5,590 bases of DNA from Thermoleophilia bacterium (GTDB lineage Bacteria; Actinomycetota; Thermoleophilia; Gaiellales; Gaiellaceae): assembly GCA_025935275.1 (NCBI GenBank), contig JAICVP010000143.1, positions 1-5,590 on the forward strand. The letters run 5' to 3'. This document shows, piece after piece, positions 1-4,891 of this stretch. Under the pieces are notes generated by a model. That model had not been told where the DNA came from. It searched no databases and saw only the letters and a list, made by a program, of their open reading frames with translations. Position 1 is the first letter of the stretch. Every line of letters starts with the position of its first letter. Position numbers and translations under genes: made by a program.

Positions 1-572
1 AAGTCGGCCATCGCAGCATTTCGCTCCTCATCGGTGCGCTGGCGCAAGATCGACGAGGGATGCACCGTCGCGAGGACGTACGGCGCCAGGTCGGAGTCGA
101 CAGGCCGGCCTCGGTCTTTCGTCACCCTGAACTGGCGGCCGAGAAGCGCCTGCGCGGCGGTTGCGCCCATGAGGACGAGGACGCTCGGGAGCACCGCCGC
201 GAGCTCGGCATCCAGCCAGGGCCTGCACGCGGCGAGCTCGGCTGCGTTGGGCTTCTGGTGGATCCGCCGCTTCCCGCGCGCCTCCCACTTGAAGTGCTTC
301 ACGGCGTTCGTGACGTAGGCGAGGCGGCGGTCGATCCCGGCCGCCGCGAGACCTTCGTCGAAGACACGCCCAGCCGGGCCGACGAACGGCCTGCCGGCGA
401 GGTCCTCCTTGTCGCCCGGCTGCTCCCCGACGAAGACGATCCGGGCGCTCTTGGCCCCCTCTCCGAAGACTGTCTGCGTCCCTTTTTTCCACAGGTCACA
501 TGCTCTGCACCCTGCGGCGGCTTCGCGAAGTTTCGGCAGATTCAGCGTTTCCGGGACGGGAGCGGCTGCCAC
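1..572 (-). CDS. udgX: UdgX-type uracil-DNA glycosylase (3' end beyond window)
   Basis: Excises uracil from DNA. UdgX enzymes are known to stay covalently bound to the resulting abasic site through a histidine. I translated 190 codons from the GTG at 572-570. Cys22 and Cys25 (CRAC) fit Fe-S cluster ligands, with Cys116 as another. His93 sits where classical family 4 enzymes carry a further cysteine. The uracil-pocket motif GEQPGDKEDLAG is at 49-60, followed by FVGPAG. The UdgX-specific loop GKRRIHQKP is at 100-108, with His105 as the expected covalent nucleophile. HPSSILR at 171-177 is the second glycosylase motif. Family members are about 200-odd residues, so only a short C-terminus is missing. 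The GTG is the first possible start because an in-frame TAG (the stop of the upstream nuclease gene) lies one codon before it. AGGAA abuts the start, which suggests translational coupling. Identification is firm; the exact start is slightly less so. Confidence 0.93.
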   Translation of the reverse strand, partial: MAAAPVPETLNLPKLREAAAGCRACDLWKKGTQTVFGEGAKSARIVFVGEQPGDKEDLAGRPFVGPAGRVFDEGLAAAGIDRRLAYVTNAVKHFKWEARGKRRIHQKPNAAELAACRPWLDAELAAVLPSVLVLMGATAAQALLGRQFRVTKDRGRPVDSDLAPYVLATVHPSSILRQRTDEERNAAMAD

Positions 573-575
573 TTC

Positions 576-905
576 CTAGCGATCCCCGGCGAGAAGCGAC
601 GCAAACGCGCCGCCGCCGATGACCCGATCGGCTCTCCCACCGGCGCGCTCACGCAGCTCGCGGTCCGACGTGACGAGCCAGTACGGGACTTCGAGCTCGC
701 GCGCGCGACGGGTGATCCAGTCGTCGGCGCTCTCGCCTCCGGTGCCGATGCCGCCCTCGGGAGCGCGCCCGTCGAAGACGATTTCGGCCTCGACGTCTTC
801 CTCGGCGGCCCACTCGCCGATCAGCCGCACGAGCTCGTCCTCGGGGATGTTCGGCCAGCGCGACCGCAGCACGTTGCGAGCATCGACGAGAACTGTGAGG
901 CTCAT
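576..905 (-). CDS. Small NYN (PIN-like) domain nuclease, YacP-related
   Basis: A 109-residue protein that looks like a compact NYN-domain ribonuclease; the fold binds a metal ion through clustered acidic residues. It starts with a beta strand ending in VDARNV (Asp8, Asn11), then has IVFDG (Asp45), ADDWI (Asp61, Asp62) and VTSDRELR (Asp81), and closes with GGGAF at 97-101. This order of D-x-x-N, FDG, ADD and TSD matches the YacP/NYN family. YacP of Bacillus is longer (about 170 residues), so this is a minimal version. The ATG at 905-903 fits the first strand, but I see no good ribosome binding site. It lies 3 bp from the divergent transferase start. The stop (578-576) is 3 nt before the UdgX start, so the two are probably cotranscribed. 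The RNA or DNA substrate cannot be read from the sequence. Confidence 0.85.
   Translation of the reverse strand: MSLTVLVDARNVLRSRWPNIPEDELVRLIGEWAAEEDVEAEIVFDGRAPEGGIGTGGESADDWITRRARELEVPYWLVTSDRELRERAGGRADRVIGGGAFASLLAGDR
874..902 (+). promoter_or_regulatory. Candidate promoter for the GST-MOSC operon
   Basis: TTGCGA (874-879), a 17-bp spacer and GAGGCT (897-902). The -35 resembles the TTGCGC seen at 2123, and the -10 differs by one base from the TAGGCT boxes at 2145 and 3340. Only 6 nt separate it from the GTG at 909, so transcription would start at or next to the start codon and give a leaderless mRNA. The GAGG at 897-900, 8 nt before the GTG, could instead act as a ribosome binding site on a longer transcript. 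The two readings exclude each other. The site lies inside the first codons of the divergent nuclease gene. Confidence 0.35.
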
Positions 906-908
906 CGC

Positions 909-1514
909 GTGCTGAGACTGTACGACCACCCGGCTTCGGGGAACTGCTACAAGGCGCGGCTCCTCCTCGCCCACCTGGACGTGCCGTACGAGCGCCCCCT
1001 CGTCGACATCTTCGCGGGCGAGGCCCTGGAGGCCGAGCACCGCAGGCGGAATCCCGCGGGGCGGGTGCCCGTCCTCGAGCTCGAGGACGGAAGGTTCGTC
1101 GCCGAGTCGGGCGCGATCCTCCTCTTCCTCTCCGAGGGCACCGAGTACCTTCCGGACGACCGCCTCGAGCGGGCGCGCGTCTGGCAGTGGCTCTTCTTCG
1201 AGCAGAACCAGATCGAGCCGTCGGTCGCCACCGCGCGCGTCATGCAGTGGCGAGGACGCGACGCCGATTCCCCGGAGGCCTACGAGCACCGCACCGCCTG
1301 GGCGAACGAGGCGCTCGACTCGCTGGACGCCCACCTCGCCGCGAACGAGTTCCTGCTCGGCGACACGTATACGGTGGCGGACATGGCCGTCTATGGCTAC
1401 ACGCACGTCGCGCACGAGGTGGTCGACATGAGCGGCCGCTCGGCCGTCGCCGCCTGGATCGGCCGGGTCGAGTCCCAGGCCGGTTTCATGAACGACCTGG
1501 CTCCCCTCCCGTGA
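909..1514 (+). CDS. Glutathione S-transferase family protein
   Basis: A 201-residue cytosolic GST-fold protein, usual length for the family. The N-terminal thioredoxin-like half begins LRLYDHPASGNCYKARLLL; Ser10 or Cys13 is the candidate thiol-activating residue. The cis-proline is Pro54 (RVPVLEL). The Glu66-Ser67 pair (ESGAIL) normally binds the gamma-glutamyl part of glutathione. The C-terminal all-helical half, from about residue 88, includes the N-capping box TVAD (155-158) that stabilises the fold. The GTG at 909 was chosen because it sits directly before the first beta strand. The frame stays open far upstream only because it runs antisense through two real genes. The stop overlaps the start of the MOSC gene by 4 nt, so the two are probably translated together. 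Many actinobacteria use mycothiol, so the natural thiol is uncertain. The substrate is unknown. Confidence 0.92.
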   Translation: MLRLYDHPASGNCYKARLLLAHLDVPYERPLVDIFAGEALEAEHRRRNPAGRVPVLELEDGRFVAESGAILLFLSEGTEYLPDDRLERARVWQWLFFEQNQIEPSVATARVMQWRGRDADSPEAYEHRTAWANEALDSLDAHLAANEFLLGDTYTVADMAVYGYTHVAHEVVDMSGRSAVAAWIGRVESQAGFMNDLAPLP

Positions 1515-2152
1515 CCGGCAAGCTCCTCTCCGTCAACGTCGGCCTGCCGCGCGAGATCGAATGGCTGGGGCGCGTGGAGAGAACGTCGATCTGGAAGGCG
1601 CCGGTCGAAGGACGGGTCGCGGTTCGTGGATTCAACGTCGCCGGCGACGAGCAGGCGGCGCCCGAGTTCCACGGCGGGCCCGACAAGGCGGTGTACGCCT
1701 ACGCGCGAGAGGATGTCGAGTGGTGGGAGCGCGAGGTCGGCCGGGAGTTCGAGCACGGAGTCTTCGGCGAGAACCTGACCGTGTCGGGAGTGGACGTCAC
1801 GGGCGCGGTCGTCGGCGAGCGCTGGGAGATCGGCACCGCCGTCTTCGAGGTCGCTCAGCCGCGGATCCCGTGCTGGAAGCTCGGCGCACGGATGAACGAC
1901 GCCTCCTTCCCGGTCCACTTCGCCGCCGCAGGCCGGCCGGGTGCGTACCTGCGCATCGTCCAAGAGGGCGAGATCGGGGCCGGCGACGAGATCCGGGTCG
2001 GCGGCAAGCCCGAGCACGGACTCACCGTCGGCGACGTCGCGCGCATCTACCACCAGGAGCGCGGCCGTTGCCGCGTGCTGCTCGACGCGCCCGAACTGGC
2101 CGAGGAGTGGAAGGACTGGGCCTTGCGCCGTACCGGCGATCGGGTAGGCTGA
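1511..2152 (+). CDS. MOSC domain protein, YiiM-like
   Basis: A 213-residue MOSC protein. MOSC domains bind a molybdenum cofactor through a conserved cysteine. E. coli YiiM (about 224 residues) reduces N-hydroxylated bases such as 6-hydroxylaminopurine. Family marks are FHGGPDKAVYAY (53-64), GVFGENLTV (83-91) and QPRIPCWKL (116-124), with Cys121 as the expected molybdenum ligand. After the MOSC core, residues from about 169 (HGLTVGDVARIY) to the end look like the three-helix domain that follows MOSC in YiiM. The GTG at 1511-1513 overlaps the transferase stop codon in the sequence GTGA, a classic coupled junction, and the protein then starts with the expected beta strand (KLLSVNVG). The last stop codon base pairs overlap a -10-like TAGGCT that may serve the next unit. 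Assignment to the family is firm; the substrate is inferred. Confidence 0.92.
   Translation: MTGKLLSVNVGLPREIEWLGRVERTSIWKAPVEGRVAVRGFNVAGDEQAAPEFHGGPDKAVYAYAREDVEWWEREVGREFEHGVFGENLTVSGVDVTGAVVGERWEIGTAVFEVAQPRIPCWKLGARMNDASFPVHFAAAGRPGAYLRIVQEGEIGAGDEIRVGGKPEHGLTVGDVARIYHQERGRCRVLLDAPELAEEWKDWALRRTGDRVG
2123..2150 (+). promoter_or_regulatory. Candidate promoter upstream of the rsgA leader
   Basis: TTGCGC (2123-2128), a 16-bp spacer and TAGGCT (2145-2150). TAGGCT is a typical actinobacterial -10 element. Transcription would begin near 2157, just after the MOSC stop codon. It would produce a leader of about 145 nt before rsgA that holds the strong ribosome binding site, the hairpins and the terminator. 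The -35 is a weak match (three of six to TTGACA). Confidence 0.5.
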
Positions 2153-2164
2153 GAACCCCCGACG

Positions 2165-2172
2165 AAAGGAGG
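2165..2172 (+). promoter_or_regulatory. Very strong ribosome binding site (AAAGGAGG)
   Basis: AAAGGAGG is the best Shine-Dalgarno sequence in the window, 7 nt before an ATG at 2180. It sits in the loop of a perfect 5-bp hairpin and can alternatively be masked by the CCTCC at 2205-2209. Such a strong site serving only a 14-codon frame is what makes the region look regulatory. Confidence 0.55.
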
Positions 2173-2179
2173 TTCGTAA

Positions 2180-2224
2180 ATGTCCGATACCTGCATCCGC
2201 CGAGCCTCCGGTCGCGCGCGGTAG
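2180..2224 (+). CDS. Possible 14-residue leader peptide
   Basis: An ATG 7 nt after AAAGGAGG opens a frame of 14 codons (MSDTCIRRASGRAR) that ends at a TAG (2222-2224). Four of the fourteen residues are arginine, including an Arg-Arg pair at 7-8. There is no recognisable domain. Its codons 8-10 form the strand that can pair either with its own ribosome binding site or with 2243-2249, so translating it would change the RNA folding upstream of the terminator. It ends about 30 nt before the terminator stem and is not in frame with rsgA. It may be a regulatory leader peptide, a true tiny protein or a chance frame. The spacing and strength of the binding site are the only positive evidence for translation. 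Confidence 0.35.
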   Translation: MSDTCIRRASGRAR

Positions 2225-2255
2225 CTTCCGCAACCGACTCCTGAGGCTCTCGTTC

Positions 2256-2276
2256 GCGCCCATCTGGGCGCTTTTT
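2256..2276 (+). terminator. Intrinsic terminator before rsgA
   Basis: GCGCCC (2256-2261), a four-base loop ATCT and GGGCGC (2266-2271) form a 6-bp all-GC stem followed directly by five T residues. It would end GST-MOSC transcripts. It lies downstream of the proposed promoter at 2123 and only 15 nt before the rsgA ribosome binding site, so it may also attenuate rsgA. Confidence 0.75.
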
Positions 2277-2301
2277 CGTTCCTCGATCCGAAGGAGTCAC
2301 G

Positions 2302-3342
2302 TTGCAACTCGAAGATCTCGGCTGGGACGCGTTCTTCGCGGACGCGTTTCGGCCCTACGAAGGAGAAGGACTCATCCCCGCGCGCGTCGCTGCGCGGCAT
2401 CACGGCCCGTGCGAGCTTCTCACCGAGCACGGGCGCATAGGCGGGCTGCCCGCCGGAAAGCTCGAAGGCCTCGACCTGCCGGTGGCGGGAGACTGGGTTG
2501 CGGTCCGAAAGCTCGACGGCGAGCGGAAGGGAATCGTCGAGGCGATCCTCCCGCGCCGCACGACCTTCACCCGCAAGGAAGCCTGGCGGCGCACCGTCGC
2601 GCAGGTGGTGGCGGCGAACGTCGACACCATCTTCCTCGTCAGCGCATTCGGCCAGGACCTCAATCCGCGCCGCCTCGAGCGGTATCTCACCGCTGCCTGG
2701 GACAGCGGGGCGAATCCCGTCATCGTCGTGAACAAGAGGGACACGTCGCTGGATCCGGAGGCCGACCTGGCCGAGGTCGACGCGATCGCGTTCGGGATCC
2801 CCGTGCTCGCAGTCAGCGCAGCAACGGGAGCCGGGCTGGAGGAGCTCGAGCCGTATCTCGGTCGCGGCCGGACCGTGGCGCTGCTCGGCTCGTCCGGTGT
2901 CGGCAAGTCGACGCTGATCAACCGGCTGGCGGGCAGGGAGCTGCTCCCGACCGCACAGACCAGCAAGGGCGGGCGCGGCCGGCACACGACGACGAACCGG
3001 GAGCTCGTTCCGCTTCCGGGCGGTGCGCTCCTCCTCGATACACCGGGGATGCGGGAGCTCGCGCTCTGGGCTGACGAGAGCGTCCTCGACTCGACGTTCA
3101 CGGAGATCGCAGAGCTCGCGGCGGCCTGCAGGTTCGCCGACTGCACGCACCTCCACGAGCCGGGCTGCGCCGTGCAGGCTGCGATCGCGAACGGCTCTCT
3201 CGACGCCGAACGGTTCGAGAGCTATCTCAAGCTCCAGCGGGAACTGCGCGCACTCGAGCTGAAGAAGGACGCCCGCCTGCGCTCGGAGGCGAGAAAGGAG
3301 TGGCGCCGCCGCCACCGTGAGCTGCGCAACGTGAAGTACTAG
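2302..3342 (+). CDS. rsgA: Ribosome small subunit-dependent GTPase A (RsgA/YjeQ family)
   Basis: A GTPase that binds the 30S ribosomal subunit and acts late in its maturation. The 346 residues are close to E. coli RsgA (350). An N-terminal OB-fold spans roughly 25-90. The GTPase motifs come in the circularly permuted order that defines the family: NKRD (144-147), SAATG (172-176), the P-loop GSSGVGKST (196-204), the switch region with RGRHTTT (225-231) and DTPGM (246-250). The C-terminal zinc site has Cys276, Cys281, His283 and Cys289, with the same spacing as E. coli (5, 2, 6). A basic helical tail follows (KEWRRRHREL). The start is TTG at 2302, placed 5 nt after AAGGAG (2291-2296); the N-terminus LEDLGWDAFF is typical of the longer family members. 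An intrinsic terminator and structured leader lie directly upstream, so expression may be attenuated. Confidence 0.96.
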   Translation: MQLEDLGWDAFFADAFRPYEGEGLIPARVAARHHGPCELLTEHGRIGGLPAGKLEGLDLPVAGDWVAVRKLDGERKGIVEAILPRRTTFTRKEAWRRTVAQVVAANVDTIFLVSAFGQDLNPRRLERYLTAAWDSGANPVIVVNKRDTSLDPEADLAEVDAIAFGIPVLAVSAATGAGLEELEPYLGRGRTVALLGSSGVGKSTLINRLAGRELLPTAQTSKGGRGRHTTTNRELVPLPGGALLLDTPGMRELALWADESVLDSTFTEIAELAAACRFADCTHLHEPGCAVQAAIANGSLDAERFESYLKLQRELRALELKKDARLRSEARKEWRRRHRELRNVKY

Positions 3343-3345
3343 GCT
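3340..3345 (+). promoter_or_regulatory. Candidate -10 box for a leaderless lipoprotein mRNA
   Basis: TAGGCT overlaps the rsgA stop codon and ends 7 nt before the GTG at 3353. There is no convincing ribosome binding site in the 10-bp gap. This is the geometry of leaderless promoters known from actinobacteria. I see no clear -35 at the right distance, so read-through from rsgA remains an alternative. Confidence 0.4.
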
Positions 3346-3352
3346 GCAGGCC

Positions 3353-3850
3353 GTGGGTCGGCTGCTGCTCCTCGTGGGGCTCGTGCTTCTCGCGGTCGCG
3401 TGCGGCGGCGGAAGTACGTCCACGGTGACGACTGCGGTCACCGTCGTGGAGACCCAGCCGGCGCCTGCGACGGCCACCGAACAGCCCACACCGACGGTGG
3501 ACACGACGAATCCTGCGCTCACGTCCCGCCGCTTCCAGATGCCGTCGAAGAACATCGGCTGCCAGACGGGCGAAGGCGTCCTCGTCTGCGACATCCTCAG
3601 CGGCCTCAATCCGGAGCCGAAGCAGAAGTGCGAGCTCGACTGGACGGGGATGGAGATGGAACGGCTGGGCCCCGCTCAGCCCCGCTGCGCGGGCGACACC
3701 GCCTACGACCAGACCGCGCCCGTCCTCGAGTACGGCACGTCGTGGCAGGGCGCCGGCTTCACCTGCGTTTCGATGACCAACGGCCTCGAATGCCGCAACG
3801 AGGAGCACCACGGCTTCTTGCTCTCCCGAGAGAAGTGGACGCAGTTTTAG
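3353..3850 (+). CDS. Secreted lipoprotein with a six-cysteine DUF6636-like domain
   Basis: A 165-residue lipoprotein. Residues 1-16 are a short signal peptide (Arg3, then a Leu/Val-rich core) ending in the lipobox LAVAC, with Cys17 as the lipidated residue. A Gly/Ser/Thr/Pro-rich linker runs from about 18 to 57. The globular domain begins at FQMPSKNIGC and carries six cysteines (70, 79, 93, 112, 138, 147), likely three disulfides. Recurrent features are PSxNIxC, a CxGDT stretch (112-116), VLEYG (124-128), GFTC and GLEC, and an end with HGFLLSRE. This pattern resembles the actinobacterial secreted domain catalogued as DUF6636; that match is from memory and the function is unknown. The GTG start lies 10 bp after the rsgA stop and is supported by the signal peptide. 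I infer an outer-face membrane location. Confidence 0.85.
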   Translation: MGRLLLLVGLVLLAVACGGGSTSTVTTAVTVVETQPAPATATEQPTPTVDTTNPALTSRRFQMPSKNIGCQTGEGVLVCDILSGLNPEPKQKCELDWTGMEMERLGPAQPRCAGDTAYDQTAPVLEYGTSWQGAGFTCVSMTNGLECRNEEHHGFLLSREKWTQF

Positions 3851-3878
3851 CGCACCGGTCGAAGGGAAGCCTGGCACC

Positions 3879-4874
3879 ATGGGAGGAAAAGGGCGGCACC
3901 AGCCGTCCTACGAAGACACTGCTCTGATGACTGCCGCGGTCAGCCACCAGGATGCTGCCTTCGTCCATGAGGCCTTTCTCTACCGGGCCCCGGATGAGTT
4001 TCTGCGCGGGATGCTCGAGTTCATCCGCGACGGGGTCGAGGCCGGGGAGCCGGTCTTCGTCGTCCTGAGCGCCGAGAAGATCGAGCGCCTTCGCGCAGCT
4101 CTAGGCGAGGACGCCGACCGCGTTCTCTTCGCGGACATGGCGGAGGTCGGCTCGAATCCGGCGCGCATCATCGCCGCCTGGCACGACTTCGTGAACGAGC
4201 ACGGCGCGGGCGGGCGTCCCATTCGCGGAATCGGTGAGCCGATCTGGGCCGGGCGCAGCGATCCGGAGCTGGCCGAGTGCCATCGCCACGAATCCCTTCT
4301 CAATCTCGCGTTCGCCGACACGCCGTCGTTTCGGCTCCTCTGCCCCTACGACGTCTCCGCCCTCGATCCCGCGGTGGTCGAGGAGGCGACGCGCACGCAT
4401 CCGTTCGTGTCCGACGTTGAGTCCTTCCGCGAGAGCCAGAGCTACCGGGGCCTCGGGGCGATCTCGGCACCCTTCGCCGATGCGCTCAGCGAGCCGCCCG
4501 ACTCCGCAGAAAAGCTCGCCTTCGACAAGGACTCGCTCGGCGAGGTGCGGGAGCTCGTCACGAGCCGCGCCGCCGAAGCCGGGCTCCCCGGCGAGCGCAT
4601 GGACGCGCTCGTCCTCGCGGTCAATGAGATCGCGACGAACAGCATCCGGCACGGCGGAGGCACCGGCGTCATCCGCTCGTGGGACGAGGGCAGCTTTCTC
4701 CTCTTCCAGGTGGAGGACAGCGGCCGCATCGACGCGCCGCTCGCCGGCAGGCGCCAGCCCGTGCTCGACCAGCCTGGCGGGCGAGGTCTCTGGCTCGCGA
4801 ACCAGCTCTGCGACCTCGTGCAGGTGCGGACATTCGAGCTCGGCAACGTTGTCCGAATCCACATGGCTCGCTAG
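3879..4874 (+). CDS. MEDS sensor domain fused to RsbW-type anti-sigma kinase domain
   Basis: A 331-residue cytoplasmic regulator. Residues about 28-185 form a MEDS domain (first described in methanogen/methylotroph DcmR sensors): FVHEAFLY (28-35), EFLRGMLEFIRDGVEAGEPVFVV, RPIRGIGEPIWAGR (113-126), ECHRHESLLNLAF (133-145) and LLCPYD (153-158). Residues about 205-331 are a GHKL ATPase of the RsbW/SpoIIAB type: N-box NEIATNS with Glu250 and Asn254, then VEDSG (278-282) and GGRGLWL (300-306). Such fusions usually act as switch kinases on an anti-anti-sigma (STAS) partner or as sigma-factor binders; no partner is in this window. The start is uncertain. ATG 3879 has AAGGGA 11 nt upstream. The in-frame ATG 3927 has a GACACT -10-like box 6 nt upstream and leaves only 12 residues before the domain, also plausible. 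Confidence 0.9.
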   Translation: MGGKGRHQPSYEDTALMTAAVSHQDAAFVHEAFLYRAPDEFLRGMLEFIRDGVEAGEPVFVVLSAEKIERLRAALGEDADRVLFADMAEVGSNPARIIAAWHDFVNEHGAGGRPIRGIGEPIWAGRSDPELAECHRHESLLNLAFADTPSFRLLCPYDVSALDPAVVEEATRTHPFVSDVESFRESQSYRGLGAISAPFADALSEPPDSAEKLAFDKDSLGEVRELVTSRAAEAGLPGERMDALVLAVNEIATNSIRHGGGTGVIRSWDEGSFLLFQVEDSGRIDAPLAGRRQPVLDQPGGRGLWLANQLCDLVQVRTFELGNVVRIHMAR

Positions 4875-4884
4875 CCGCTAGCAT
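4870..4884 (+). promoter_or_regulatory. Candidate leaderless promoter with overlapping dyad
   Basis: TAGCAT (4879-4884) ends 7 nt before the ATG at 4892, and the intervening CCGCCCC contains no ribosome binding site, so the transcript is probably leaderless. The -10 overlaps GCTAGC-C-GCTAGC (4870-4882), a hyphenated dyad that also covers the preceding stop codon and could be a protein binding site. No good -35 is visible. Confidence 0.45.
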
Positions 4885-4891
4885 CCGCCCC

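Larger units (their letters stand above)
2157..2276 (+). ncRNA. Structured leader with competing hairpins upstream of rsgA
   Basis: Several pairings are visible and some exclude each other. (a) ACGAA (2162-2166) pairs with TTCGT (2173-2177) and displays AGGAGG in the loop. (b) 2168-2175, the ribosome binding site, can instead pair with 2202-2209 over 8 bp with one G-U. (c) 2202-2208 (GAGCCTC) also pairs perfectly with 2243-2249 (GAGGCTC). Nested inside (c) are CGGT/ACCG (2209-2212 with 2233-2236) and GCGG/CCGC (2218-2221 with 2228-2231). (d) 2216-2221 could pair with 2254-2259 and so break the terminator. This layout resembles a translation-sensitive attenuator or riboswitch-like element, but I recognise no known class. 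The 5' end depends on the proposed promoter. Confidence 0.4.

Noticed and set aside
60..908. Upstream extension of the rightward transferase frame (484 codons in all)
   Set aside because: It runs antisense through UdgX and the NYN gene, both with clear family motifs, and the GST fold begins only at about 909.
576..1415. Leftward 279-codon frame extending the NYN gene upstream
   Set aside because: Only the last 109 residues carry NYN motifs; the rest is antisense to the well-supported transferase.
1397..2263. Leftward 288-codon frame opposite the MOSC gene
   Set aside because: A shadow of the MOSC gene without domain features; it also crosses the intrinsic terminator.
2047..3609. Leftward open frame of 520 codons opposite rsgA
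   Set aside because: It is antisense to rsgA and the lipoprotein, has no recognisable motif, and is expected from GC-rich third-position bias.
3881..3887. GGGAGGA as a ribosome binding site inside the MEDS gene start
   Set aside because: No ATG, GTG or TTG in any useful frame lies 5-12 nt downstream.
4101..4862. Leftward 253-codon frame opposite the MEDS-kinase gene
   Set aside because: No family resemblance; the rightward frame has complete MEDS and ATPase motifs.
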